From: a virus
Length of the DNA: 49,670 nucleotides
Reading direction: 5' to 3' (one strand)
Virus record (IMG/VR): IMGVR_UViG_3300022542_000604
Location: 1-49,670 of that record
Positions 1-7,267 of this stretch are shown one piece after another (position 1 is the stretch's first letter; the number at the start of each line of letters is the position of its first letter). Both the position numbers and the translations under genes were made by a program. The notes under the pieces were generated by a model. That model was not told the origin of the DNA. It ran no database searches and worked only from the letters and a program-made list of their open reading frames with translations.

Positions 1-217
1 CATTTGTAGTTGTTTCGGTATTATTTCCATTAGTTGCAGGTGTAGTATGAGAACTCATACTTTTTGATTTTTCATAATGCCAAAACTTTAAAGTATTATA
101 GGGAATTTCACTCTCTTCTGATAATTCTCGGAGAGCCTTAGCTTTGTTTAAGCCTTGTTTTAATTTAGCACGTACACCAAATTCAAAAGCCACCTTACAT
201 TGTTCTGTCCAAGCCAT
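1..217 (-). CDS. Putative HTH protein, N-terminal part (truncated by window start)
   Basis: The leftward frame starts with ATG at 217-215, preceded by an AAGG-type ribosome binding site, and stays open for 72 codons to the edge. Residues ~20-50 (KAKALRELSEESEIPYNTLK) read like a helix-turn-helix: a helix, a tight turn and a 'recognition' helix followed by Trp-His-Tyr. The following segment is Ser/Thr/Asn-rich, as in a linker. It is divergent from the rightward early genes and has its own consensus promoter (TTGACA/TATAAT). DNA binding is inferred; the family and any regulatory role are unknown because the C-terminus lies outside the window. Confidence 0.6.
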   Translation of the reverse strand, partial: MAWTEQCKVAFEFGVRAKLKQGLNKAKALRELSEESEIPYNTLKFWHYEKSKSMSSHTTPATNGNNTETTTN

Positions 218-243
218 TTTTTACCTTATTTTTAAGTTACAAT

Positions 244-273
244 ATTATAGGCACAGTTTTAAATTGTTGTCAA
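244..273 (-). promoter_or_regulatory. Sigma-70 promoter for the leftward gene
   Basis: On the minus strand TTGACA (273-268) and TATAAT (249-244) are both perfect consensus hexamers separated by 18 bp. The start codon of the leftward gene is ~27 bp downstream. Confidence 0.8.
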
Positions 274-291
274 GCCCTTTTTGCTTGACAA
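267..291. repeat. Inverted repeat covering divergent -35 boxes
   Basis: TTGTCAAGC (267-275) and GCTTGACAA (283-291) form a perfect 9-bp inverted repeat around a 7-bp centre. Each arm holds an outward-facing TTGACA. The leftward one has a good -10; the rightward one has no well-spaced -10 (the nearest TATAAT is 23 bp away). An operator for the divergent gene pair is plausible but not demonstrated. Confidence 0.55.
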
Positions 292-323
292 CCAAAGAAA
301 AATATATTAACCTTATAATCATC

Positions 324-506
324 ATGGAATCAAGACAACTTAAATGGCAAAAGAATAAACAAAACAAAGGTTTATGTATAATTTGCGGGAGAAATCCTAT
401 TTCAAAAAAAAGTAAAAGCCGTTGCGAACTTTGCTTGGCTAAGAAAAGAATCGTAAAAAGGCAAAGATTAAGAGATTACTCTAAAGCAGTAACTTGTTTG
501 GCCTAA
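324..506 (+). CDS. Small zinc-finger protein (60 aa)
   Basis: The ATG at 324 begins a 60-aa basic protein. It carries two CxxC pairs, CIIC at residues 18-21 and CELC at ~34-37, separated by a basic loop, which is a four-Cys zinc-ribbon pattern. It continues with a Lys/Arg-rich tail that would suit nucleic acid binding. A longer frame is open upstream to 144, but it runs through the divergent promoter region and is not believed. No strong ribosome binding site is seen. It is the first gene of the rightward early block. Confidence 0.55.
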   Translation: MESRQLKWQKNKQNKGLCIICGRNPISKKSKSRCELCLAKKRIVKRQRLRDYSKAVTCLA

Positions 507-528
507 ATAAAATTAAAAGGGAGACAAA

Positions 529-774
529 ATGAAATCTTCTAATCTTATAAAAATTACTGATTTTTTTGATCCATACAATATTGATCATATTCATGCATAT
601 AAAATTATGAGCAATACAGGAGTATGGCCTAAAGACTTTCTGCCTGAAAATATAGAAAGCAAGATTAATGGTTGGGATGGGCTCGTTTTGATGAAGAAAT
701 GTGTTAATGCATGGATAGAACAAGCATTAGCAGGTCATATTTTAGGAATGATGGGAAAAGGAAATAACCAATAA
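529..774 (+). CDS. Hypothetical protein (81 aa)
   Basis: An ATG preceded by GGGAG opens an 81-aa frame. The protein is mixed charged/hydrophobic, with a Trp-rich centre and a C-terminal Gly/Met/Lys tail. No recognised domain or Cys cluster is seen. Its position in the tightly packed rightward block and its own ribosome binding site support it as a real gene; the function is unknown. Confidence 0.6.
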   Translation: MKSSNLIKITDFFDPYNIDHIHAYKIMSNTGVWPKDFLPENIESKINGWDGLVLMKKCVNAWIEQALAGHILGMMGKGNNQ

Positions 775-806
775 ATGGCTTAAAAAATATAAGGAAAATA
801 TATCTA

Positions 807-992
807 GTGAGAATATATAAAGTTTTTCCAGGTAAGGATTGTAATCCACATTGCGAGGATAGTATTAAATCAGCTATAGCCGCAGTCGAAACCTGGTTGA
901 CAGATGGCGAAATTGGGACAGTGATAACGATTGTAATTATAGAAATGGATAAGACAAAATTTGATTTATTACCTGAATATCAGGGGCCTTGA
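807..992 (+). CDS. Hypothetical protein (61 aa), GTG start
   Basis: A GTG at 807 follows AAGGAAAA at ~791, giving a 61-aa frame. The C-terminal half alternates hydrophobic residues (TVITIVIIEM), like a beta strand or short buried segment. No family is recognised. Confidence 0.5.
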   Translation: MRIYKVFPGKDCNPHCEDSIKSAIAAVETWLTDGEIGTVITIVIIEMDKTKFDLLPEYQGP

Positions 993-1041
993 TATTATAG
1001 AACTTGCCCTTTGGTGTGAACTTATGAAAAAGGAGAATATT

Positions 1042-1311
1042 ATGGAAATTATGGAAAAGTTTGGAAATTTAGAAGGAAAAAGGTTGTTTGAGTTTATCCC
1101 GTGGGATTTACATTATGCGGGACAACAAAAACTAATAAATACTTGGATAGAGTATTTTAAGAAAAAAAACGTTCCTTTTATTATTCTGGCGAAAAATAGC
1201 ACCTGGGTAAAACAATCTGAGCCGAGAATAAAATTGACAGCATTGTTTAAAGAGAAATATGTTGGTAATATGGCTGCTACAATATCTTACGAAAATTTGG
1301 TAGGGATTTGA
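1042..1311 (+). CDS. Hypothetical protein (89 aa)
   Basis: The start is placed at 1042 because AAGGAG lies 7 bp upstream; in-frame ATGs at 961 and 1024 have no such site. The protein has an amphipathic N-terminus, an aromatic segment (FEFIPWDLHY) and a basic middle. No family is recognised. Confidence 0.6.
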   Translation: MEIMEKFGNLEGKRLFEFIPWDLHYAGQQKLINTWIEYFKKKNVPFIILAKNSTWVKQSEPRIKLTALFKEKYVGNMAATISYENLVGI

Positions 1312-1371
1312 AATTATCGCTGAAATGAAAACAACCAAGATCAACAAAATACAGAAAGGAGAATATGTATA

Positions 1372-1647
1372 ATGGGAAAAAATTGGCAATGGTTTACATT
1401 TTATAATGAAGTTGATAGCCATATTCGTAATTACGTTATTCCTCAATATGGTGATTTTCCAGATAAAACTATAGCAAAATTTACACCCGAAAAAATTCAA
1501 GGTAAGCTGGAAGCATATGTTGATAGAATTGGAAAAAGTAGCCGTGGTAAGGAAGACGCCATTAGGGATTGTTTAAAGATAGCTCATTTCGTATGTTATC
1601 TTCATTCGATATTAACAACAGGTTCAGCACATCCAACCGCAAGGTAA
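1372..1647 (+). CDS. Conserved-looking phage hypothetical protein (91 aa)
   Basis: An AAGGAG site at ~1356 precedes the ATG. Residues ~10-27 (YNEVDSHIRNYVIPQYGD) resemble a motif I recall from small phage accessory proteins, followed by a helical C-terminus (KIAHFVCYLHSIL). No catalytic residues are evident and the function is unknown. Confidence 0.6.
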   Translation: MGKNWQWFTFYNEVDSHIRNYVIPQYGDFPDKTIAKFTPEKIQGKLEAYVDRIGKSSRGKEDAIRDCLKIAHFVCYLHSILTTGSAHPTAR

Positions 1648-1687
1648 AAATCTACTGCGATTCTGGGAAAGGAGTTAAAGTTGAATA

Positions 1688-2413
1688 ATGCCCCGTGGTT
1701 ATTTTCACTTATATCGCAAATTTCAAGCTCACCCTTTTTGGACAGAAAAAAGAATTTTCTCAAAAGCAGAAGCATGGATAGATTTACTGTGGGAGGCCCA
1801 GGATGAAGAAAAACCCCAACAGATAAATTTAAGGCAGAGGGTTTTATATCGTAATTATGGGGAATCCTTAAAAAGCATAAGAACATGGGCAAAGCGATGG
1901 GGTTGGGGAGAGGCTAAAGTATATAGGTATTTAAAACTTTTAAAAAAAATGAGCCAAATTGAAACAGTAAGCGAAACAGTTTTGACACGGATAAGTATAT
2001 TAAATTACAAAGAATATAACATGCCTAAAAAGAAAAGTGAAACAGTTTTGAAACAGAAGCGAAACACTTATAAAACAGTTTTGACAACTAATAAGAATGA
2101 TAAGAATGTTAAGAAAAAAGATACCACTAATATTTATCCCGAGTGGTTAGATATGAACCTATGGGCAGACTATAAAAAACACCGGATAGAGATAGGAAAA
2201 GAAATGTCTAAGCAGGCTGAGACATTAAATATAACGAAATTAACGGGAATTATGAAGCAAGGGTTTACCCAGAAAAAGATAATAAACACTGTAATCGAAT
2301 TAGGCTGGCGAGGTATCTATGCCCCTCCAACAAATAATAGAAATAGAACGAAATTAGAAAACGCACCACGGTATAAATCAGTGGAAGAGGTTGTAAAGGA
2401 GAGAGGGTTTTAA
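1688..2413 (+). CDS. Replisome-organiser-like DNA-binding protein
   Basis: A 241-aa basic protein. The N-terminal half (residues ~1-115) matches phage replisome-organiser/replication-initiator N-domains: a helical core with Trp and Arg (AEAWIDLLWEAQ) followed by a winged-helix-like unit (KSIRTWAKRWGWGEAKVYRY) and a polar strand region. A Lys/Asn-rich linker (~115-150) leads to a C-terminal helical domain (LWADYKKHRIEIGK, then GWRGIYAP) seen in such proteins, probably for loader or helicase contact. It is the only replication-initiation candidate in the window, and no polymerase or helicase gene is seen, so the phage may recruit the host replisome. The role is inferred from domain pattern. Confidence 0.65.
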   Translation: MPRGYFHLYRKFQAHPFWTEKRIFSKAEAWIDLLWEAQDEEKPQQINLRQRVLYRNYGESLKSIRTWAKRWGWGEAKVYRYLKLLKKMSQIETVSETVLTRISILNYKEYNMPKKKSETVLKQKRNTYKTVLTTNKNDKNVKKKDTTNIYPEWLDMNLWADYKKHRIEIGKEMSKQAETLNITKLTGIMKQGFTQKKIINTVIELGWRGIYAPPTNNRNRTKLENAPRYKSVEEVVKERGF

Positions 2414-2418
2414 ATGAT

Positions 2419-2838
2419 ATGATAACTAAAAAAGTAAATAGATATTATTGTGAATTTTGTAAAAAAGCTAATTGTTCGGCCCCCTCAATATCAAGACACG
2501 AAAAGTCATGCACATTAAACCCTAATAGAATTTGCCGTATGTGTTTAATTTGTGATTTAGAACAGTCTAAAATGTCTGATCTAATGAAGATATTGCCAAA
2601 GCCAGTAATAATTGACGATAATTTAGGATTTCAAACGATTGTAAATATTAAAGAAATCGAAGAGGGCATGGAAAAGTTACGGGAAGTTACTGAAAATTGC
2701 CCGGCATGTATTTTAGCAACAATCCGGCAAATAGGTATCCCTGTCCCAGCGATTCAGTCTTTTAGTTTCACAGAAGAATGTAAGTCTTTTTGGGCAGATT
2801 TTAACCAAGCTCAAGCAGACAAAAATTATTGTGGATAA
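2419..2838 (+). CDS. Zinc-finger phage protein (139 aa)
   Basis: Residues 9-45 contain a dense Cys/His cluster: CEFC, a C2HC-like segment with His27 and Cys31, then CRMCLIC. Two zinc sites are likely. A second part carries CPAC within a helical region. It starts 5 bp after the replisome-organiser stop, so the two are probably translated together. Nucleic-acid or protein binding is inferred only from the finger pattern. Confidence 0.6.
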   Translation: MITKKVNRYYCEFCKKANCSAPSISRHEKSCTLNPNRICRMCLICDLEQSKMSDLMKILPKPVIIDDNLGFQTIVNIKEIEEGMEKLREVTENCPACILATIRQIGIPVPAIQSFSFTEECKSFWADFNQAQADKNYCG

Positions 2839-2846
2839 GATAAATC

Positions 2847-3017
2847 ATGAAAAAAATAACCTCTCCACATCGTGATCCCGAAACAGGCGAATATCGTTAT
2901 AATGGCAAGTGGTATGATTCATGGCCTAGAGAAGAAATAGAGAAAGATGAAGCTGCTTTAGATGAATACTGGGAACGAGAACAGGATAGAAAAAGAGATA
3001 AAGAATTAGAAGATTAA
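2847..3017 (+). CDS. Small charged protein (56 aa)
   Basis: The ATG at 2847 starts 8 bp after the previous stop and runs to TAA at 3015-3017. The N-terminus (HRDPETGEYRYNGKWYDSW) is polar and aromatic; the C-terminus is a highly charged helix of Glu, Asp, Lys and Arg. No family is recognised. Tight spacing with both neighbours supports it. Confidence 0.5.
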   Translation: MKKITSPHRDPETGEYRYNGKWYDSWPREEIEKDEAALDEYWEREQDRKRDKELED

Positions 3018-3030
3018 AAGGAGACTTATT

Positions 3031-3258
3031 ATGGATAACGAATTATTTTCAAAGTATGTATTTTTAGATGAAAATCGACAAATTGGAGTTATAGAGGTTC
3101 CTCATGGCGTAGCATTAGAGGGTATAACATATTCCCCTGAAAACGGTGAGACATTAACGCAACGTATCTCTTTTTCAACAGATGCCACTATTAAGTTATC
3201 AGAAATATTACAAGAATGGTTAAACACACCGTTAATGAAAAATAAGATGCCTTTTTAA
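3031..3258 (+). CDS. Hypothetical protein (75 aa)
   Basis: AAAGGAG precedes the ATG at ideal spacing. The protein is acidic to neutral, mainly predicted beta in the first 50 residues and a short amphipathic helix at the end (SEILQEWLNTPL). No family is recognised. Confidence 0.6.
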   Translation: MDNELFSKYVFLDENRQIGVIEVPHGVALEGITYSPENGETLTQRISFSTDATIKLSEILQEWLNTPLMKNKMPF

Positions 3259-3270
3259 AGGAATTTGCTA

Positions 3271-3309
3271 ATGATTTATTTTGAAACAGATGGAGGTTAT
3301 TTTAAATGA
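3271..3309 (+). CDS. 12-codon minicistron overlapping the next start
   Basis: The ATG at 3271 lies 8 bp after AAAGGA and encodes only 12 residues. Its TGA overlaps the ATG of the next gene (ATGA at 3306-3309), and its last codons run through that gene's own GGAGG. It could couple translation to the downstream gene or be chance. Confidence 0.25.
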   Translation: MIYFETDGGYFK

Positions 3310-3539
3310 AAAATCAAACTTGTCTTAATTGCAAATTATGTAAAAAATGTGGAAATAAATTGTTGTTAGGGAAGGTTTGGATCGAATCTATTCATCCTGA
3401 TGATGAACCTTATGAATCAGGGGAAGAAATCGAGATAGACGAAATAGATTTTAATGAGTCCCTTCTTGTTCATTATTGTGAAAAGTGTGAAATTATCCAT
3501 GATATTTGGGATGATGAAAATGTGCATTTAATCGGCTGA
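3306..3539 (+). CDS. Zinc-ribbon protein (77 aa)
   Basis: GGAGG lies 9 bp upstream. The N-terminus has CxxC.CxxC spacing (CLNCKLCKKCGNK) and the C-terminal part carries HYCEKCEIIHD. The four or more Cys residues would bracket an acidic beta region, as in treble-clef or rubredoxin-like ribbons. Function unknown. Confidence 0.65.
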   Translation: MKNQTCLNCKLCKKCGNKLLLGKVWIESIHPDDEPYESGEEIEIDEIDFNESLLVHYCEKCEIIHDIWDDENVHLIG

Positions 3540-3655
3540 CCTGCTAAGGCAGGGGATCAATACAAAAAGAAGGAATACTCTTATTGGAGTGCTACTGGTG
3601 ATAGTGCATGTATGAAAGATTAATCTTTTTGTCATTGAAAAAAGAGGAATAAATT

Positions 3656-3835
3656 ATGACAAAAACAGAATTTGATGAATGGAAATATGCTTGCCCTGTT
3701 TTCCAAAGTGTATATGCAAATGCATGTAGTATAAAAAATGCAAATTGTCATTTCGATTTATGTCCGTTCATGTATTGGATCAACAAAAACGAGGAACTTA
3801 TACAGAACAAGATAGAAAAAGGAGAACGAGAATGA
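3656..3835 (+). CDS. Small Cys-containing protein (59 aa)
   Basis: The ATG at 3656 follows AGAGGA and the frame ends in TGA at 3833-3835, overlapping the ATG of the radical SAM gene (ATGA). Cysteines at residues ~13, 24, 31 and 36 with a His (CSIKNANCHFDLCPFMYW) suggest a metal site. The stop-start overlap suggests co-translation with the radical SAM enzyme; a partner or accessory role is speculation. Confidence 0.6.
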   Translation: MTKTEFDEWKYACPVFQSVYANACSIKNANCHFDLCPFMYWINKNEELIQNKIEKGERE

Positions 3836-4668
3836 AAGCAAATAACTTAACAGTTAGTATTCCTCAACCAAAAGAAGGACCTCGGTGTGACAAGAATTGT
3901 CTTTATTGTATTTCTCTTATGACACAATCTGTTAAATTCAACTATGATTTATTTTTTAATAACTTAGATAAAGCTAAGTATGTAGCCCAAACATGTTCAG
4001 TATCATCAATCCTTTTAACTAGCAATGGAGAACCATGCCTCAACTATCACCTTCTTTTACAAACAGCTATGAAATTTAGTTCTTTTCCAATGGAACTACA
4101 AACAAATGGACTATGGTTGTTTAATCATAAAGACGCAATAAAAGAATTACAATTTGTGGGGTTGGACACTTTGGCTTTTTCCGTTGATAATCTATATACT
4201 ATTAATGAACTTTATCCTGTATTTAAATTTGCTCATGATCTTGGAATGACTGTTAGAGTTTGTCTAAACTTATCTAATAAAATTACTCCCAAAGTCAAGT
4301 TTGTTGAAATAATTGCCTCTATCAAGGGTTGTTTAATTGATCAACTTCTTTTACGTCAACTTACTATTCCTGATAAAACCTTGGAAACAGAAGAGTCAAA
4401 AAGAGCCCAATTATGGATAAAAGAGAATGTTGATGCTTCCACTTATATACGTCTTTATCAAGAGTTCCAGAATATTGTTGATGAGAAAGACCTGATTAGA
4501 ATTTTACCTCATGGAGTCATGGTTTATAATGTTGATAATATAACAGTGACATTTTCTGATTATTGTATCCAGGAATATAATAATACAGAGGATATTAGAA
4601 GCCTAATTTACCTGGAGGACGGGCATCTTTACACAAGTTGGGATAAAATTTCCAGCAGGTTATTTTAA
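3832..4668 (+). CDS. Radical SAM superfamily protein (278 aa)
   Basis: Cys19, Cys23 and Cys26 form the CX3CX2C signature (CDKNCLYC) that binds the 4Fe-4S cluster used to cleave S-adenosylmethionine. A Gly-Glu segment (TSNGEPCLN), a strand with QTNG, and LDTLAFSVD follow in the order expected for a partial TIM barrel. The start at 3832 is preferred over an in-frame ATG at 3745 because it follows GGAG and overlaps the upstream gene by 4 bp. It is one of three radical SAM genes within 4 kb. The substrate cannot be read from the sequence; nucleotide or tRNA modification and peptide maturation are all possible. Confidence 0.75.
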   Translation: MKANNLTVSIPQPKEGPRCDKNCLYCISLMTQSVKFNYDLFFNNLDKAKYVAQTCSVSSILLTSNGEPCLNYHLLLQTAMKFSSFPMELQTNGLWLFNHKDAIKELQFVGLDTLAFSVDNLYTINELYPVFKFAHDLGMTVRVCLNLSNKITPKVKFVEIIASIKGCLIDQLLLRQLTIPDKTLETEESKRAQLWIKENVDASTYIRLYQEFQNIVDEKDLIRILPHGVMVYNVDNITVTFSDYCIQEYNNTEDIRSLIYLEDGHLYTSWDKISSRLF

Positions 4669-4728
4669 TACACAAATCGTCGGTAATATTTATGGTCAAC
4701 TTAATGGAAAAGATAGAAAAAGGAGAAA

Positions 4729-4947
4729 ATGATGTTTGATGCAGATGTAGATGTTATACATTATTTATTTGATAAGCTTAGGGTAGAAAAATATGCAAAA
4801 GAAGAGTTGGTAGCGAAAAACCAAAATGTATTTAATTTAATTTGGATGCAGGCGTGGCGTTCAGCAGAAGATTATCATAGAGAACTTTATAAAAAGGGGC
4901 TAACAACAGAGCAAGACGCTATTAACCGAAATTTACGGCTTTCTTAA
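4729..4947 (+). CDS. Hypothetical protein (72 aa)
   Basis: AAGGAG precedes tandem ATGs at 4729 and 4732. The protein is helical and rich in Asp, Glu and aromatic residues (IWMQAWRSAEDYHRELY). No recognised domain. Confidence 0.55.
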   Translation: MMFDADVDVIHYLFDKLRVEKYAKEELVAKNQNVFNLIWMQAWRSAEDYHRELYKKGLTTEQDAINRNLRLS

Positions 4948-4994
4948 CGTATTAATAAAGGTTCAAATATTAATTGAGAAAGGAAAATTAATCA

Positions 4995-5168
4995 ATGGAA
5001 AAGATAATCAAAAAGAAACTATATAACCTTCGGAGTAAACTTGAATCAGTAGCAGGAGAGCGTTTATATGCAGATGCATTAAGATTAGAAGGTGCAATAT
5101 TTCACCTCGAAATGTTATATCAAGATTTAAAAGATGCCGGATATATTGGATCAACTAAATTCGAATAA
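4995..5168 (+). CDS. Small helical protein (57 aa)
   Basis: The ATG at 4995 follows AAGGAAAATTA and runs to TAA at 5166-5168. The product is almost wholly helical with heptad-like Leu spacing (KLYNLRSKLESVAGERLY). No family is recognised. Its stop overlaps the ribosome binding site of the next gene. Confidence 0.5.
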   Translation: MEKIIKKKLYNLRSKLESVAGERLYADALRLEGAIFHLEMLYQDLKDAGYIGSTKFE

Positions 5169-5181
5169 GGAGACTGGAAAG

Positions 5182-5646
5182 TTGGGTAAATATTTGAAAA
5201 TTGTAGGCCGAAGATTTGGTAGGTTAGTTGTAAAAAAAAGAGTTGAAAATGATAAATGGGGAAACCTCCGGTGGCTCTATCAATGCGATTGTGGAAGAGT
5301 AAAAGCGATTGTAGGGGGAAGTTTACAAGCAAAAAGGACTCGATCTTGTGGGTGTTTAAGTATAGAAAAGACACGAGATAGATCCTTACAACATGGCCAT
5401 AAAGTAAATTATAAACCAACAAAAATATATAGTGTTTGGCACGCTATGAAAGATAGGTGTAACAACCCAAATGACCACGCCTATAACAATTATGGCGGTC
5501 GAGGGATTACTGTTTGTGAGAGATGGAATGATTTCAAGAAGTTCCTCGTAGACATGGGAGAAGCACCCAAGGGACTAACTCTTGAGAGGAAGGATAATGG
5601 GTACCCCAACAATAACGCTAATAAACAGCATATGCGTCCATTGTAA
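5182..5646 (+). CDS. AP2/HNH-type DNA-binding protein, C-terminally degenerate
   Basis: A TTG at 5182 sits 9 bp after AAGGAG and is preferred over an ATG at 5134 that lies inside the upstream gene. The product follows the homing-endonuclease-like architecture common in phages: GRRFGRLVV, then CDCG and CGC zinc pairs, then IYSVWHAMKDRCNNP and YGGRGITVCERW, then GLTLERKDN. Relatives continue with an ENCRWAT-type segment and a basic tail; that motif is absent, and the frame instead ends quickly in a low-complexity Asn stretch overlapping another gene. The protein may therefore be truncated or inactive. DNA binding is inferred from the family. Confidence 0.65.
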   Translation: MGKYLKIVGRRFGRLVVKKRVENDKWGNLRWLYQCDCGRVKAIVGGSLQAKRTRSCGCLSIEKTRDRSLQHGHKVNYKPTKIYSVWHAMKDRCNNPNDHAYNNYGGRGITVCERWNDFKKFLVDMGEAPKGLTLERKDNGYPNNNANKQHMRPL

Positions 5647-5740
5647 ACAAAAAGGTTTTGTGATTCAAAATAATGGTCTATGTATTAAGTGTGTGGGAAA
5701 ACTAGCTGTGAAACGTATAAAAGAAGAAAGGAATAAATAA
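5597..5740 (+). CDS. Small zinc-knuckle protein (47 aa)
   Basis: The ATG at 5597 follows AGGAAGG inside the 3' end of the previous gene, in another frame. CVHC (residues 13-16) and CIKC (29-32) make a four-Cys finger, followed by a Lys/Arg-rich tail. The 50-bp overlap and loss of the upstream gene's usual C-terminus suggest the junction arose by recombination. Confidence 0.5.
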   Translation: MGTPTITLINSICVHCKQKGFVIQNNGLCIKCVGKLAVKRIKEERNK

Positions 5741-5751
5741 AGGAGAATTGA

Positions 5752-6572
5752 GTGAATATTAATTTGGTTTCTGACGCAAAACGCCACAATTTAGCCCTTA
5801 TGAAGATCTCGGCCTACCATAAAATGTTGGACGATAAAATATTTCTAAACGGTGTAGGTTGTTTTGATTTAACTATTGGCTCATGGCTATTTGATTTTAG
5901 TGAAAAATTACCTTGTGATTTAGAAGGTGGTCCAGGAATTGATCCAACCATACGATTAACTGATTACGATCAAATAAAACCTGATTACAGCCTATATTCA
6001 ATCTTGATTATTCCCTCGGCTATACATGGGCATATTGTCCCCGGAAATGCTCATTCTGTATAGTTCCAAAACAGAATAATCCTAAAATCCATTATTCAAT
6101 ATGGGAATTTCATGATTCTAAATTTAAGAAAATCTGCCTGCTCAATAACAACACCTTTTCAGATCCCCAATGGCGGGAAACATTTGAGGAAATATGGGAT
6201 GCTAGTTTAACGGTAATTGATGAAAATGGTTATGATTTACGACTAATGGATTTAGAAAAAGCCAATGCTTTAAGGAAAACAAAATTCCAAGGGTATATCC
6301 ATTATGCTTGGGATTTAATGGAAGATGAAGAAAGAATCCTTGTAGGATTGAAGCATGCTCCTCGTGGATTAGTATATGTGTTGATCGGATACAACACTAC
6401 ACAAGAAGAAGATTTATATAGATGCCAGAAAATACATGATTATAAATACGATCCTTATGTGATGCCATATAATCGAACTAAACAGGAAAAAACATTTCAA
6501 AGATTTATTAATACTCGTATGTATCGGAAATATCCAACTATCGAAAAAGCATGGCAGGACTATAAAAAATGA
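5752..6572 (+). pseudogene. Radical SAM protein with N-terminal cobalamin-binding-like part, frameshifted
   Basis: A GTG at 5752 after AGGAG opens a frame reading PNLALMKISAYHK-like (here NLALMKISAYHKMLDD), then GGPGIDPTIRL and PDYSLYS, which is the N-terminal half of a phage radical SAM family I recall. It stops at 6063. In the next frame, from ~6006, the expected continuation reads DYSLGYTWAYCPRKCSFC with the CX3CX2C cluster motif at 6036-6059, then continues without stop to 6572. Restoring one T in the TT at 6004-6005 would give SIFDYSLGY and a single ~273-aa protein. The break may be a sequencing error, a real mutation or recoding. An independent start at 6246 would lack the cluster and is not believed. 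Confidence 0.7.
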
Positions 6573-6700
6573 AAAAATTCAAAATCACATTTGAAATAGA
6601 TATGAACTCCCGGAAATCAATAGGAAATACTTTATCCTTATTGAAAAGGTATATCAATTTGTTAAATGAAAAGTGGAAAAAATCCGAGGTAAATACATGA
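6569..6700 (+). CDS. Small basic protein (43 aa)
   Basis: The ATG at 6569 overlaps the previous stop (ATGA) and the TGA at 6698-6700 overlaps the next start in the same way. The product is Lys-rich with one likely helix (NTLSLLKRYINLLNEKW). No family is recognised. Confidence 0.5.
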   Translation: MKKFKITFEIDMNSRKSIGNTLSLLKRYINLLNEKWKKSEVNT

Positions 6701-6900
6701 AAACCAAGACTTTATACGCTGTGTTGGGAGTAGAAAGAGAACATCAAGTGAGTATAGGAAATTTTAAAAAAGAATTAATTTTAACTTGGGCTGATAGAAT
6801 GTGTGGAGTTTTACCCGTTTTTGAGACTAAAAAAATGGCTATGAAATATGCAGGGAAAACGTTTAAAATTATGACAATGAAGATTGAGGTAAATAAATGA
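6697..6900 (+). CDS. Hypothetical protein (67 aa)
   Basis: The start at 6697 is chosen over 6673 because GAGG is 8 bp upstream and it forms an ATGA overlap. Beta-rich, Lys-rich, with one Trp. Function unknown. Confidence 0.55.
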   Translation: MKTKTLYAVLGVEREHQVSIGNFKKELILTWADRMCGVLPVFETKKMAMKYAGKTFKIMTMKIEVNK

Positions 6901-7088
6901 GAAAAGCGAAATATTGTCTTGATTGTATTTATCACTCACTATCTAGGGAATATAGCGAAATCCTAACCTGTGCAAAAGGACATAAACCAAGATTCTATCC
7001 ACCTAAAAGAAATTATCCGTTTATGGAACCATGTGAAGTGTATGGATGGAAAAGAAGATGTTTGGATTATAAGGAGGTAGAATCATGA
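6897..7088 (+). CDS. Cys-rich protein (63 aa)
   Basis: ATGA overlap with the previous gene, GAGG upstream. Cysteines in CLDC, then single Cys in TCAKGH, PCEVYGW and RRCLDY suggest one or two metal sites. Such small zinc proteins recur throughout this block. Function unknown. Confidence 0.6.
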   Translation: MRKAKYCLDCIYHSLSREYSEILTCAKGHKPRFYPPKRNYPFMEPCEVYGWKRRCLDYKEVES

Positions 7089-7267
7089 AAAACAAAATTA
7101 TGCCCGATGACGTCCACCCAAAATGTCCGTTCGTGGATTGTCTTTACGGTATGGGTTTAGCTGGGCGCGGTGTTTGTCTCGCGGGTGGAAAGTGGGATGA
7201 TCCTGATTGTTCTAAATATGAGAATGAATTCGAGGCTTTAGAAAGGTGGAAAAATGAGCCTAAATAA
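7085..7267 (+). CDS. Cys-rich protein (60 aa)
   Basis: GGAGG precedes the ATG, which overlaps the previous stop. Four Cys (HPKCPFVDC, GVCLAGG, DPDC) and an acidic helical tail. It overlaps the start of the downstream radical SAM gene by 14 bp, so the two are probably coupled. Confidence 0.6.
   Translation: MKNKIMPDDVHPKCPFVDCLYGMGLAGRGVCLAGGKWDDPDCSKYENEFEALERWKNEPK

Noticed and set aside
285-319. Rightward TTGACA with TATAAT at the left edge
   Set aside because: The 23-bp spacing is too long for a normal sigma-70 promoter; kept only as part of the dyad.
6246-6572. Independent 108-aa gene after the frameshift
   Set aside because: The frame is open well upstream of 6246 and contains the radical SAM Cys motif, so this is the second half of a broken gene.
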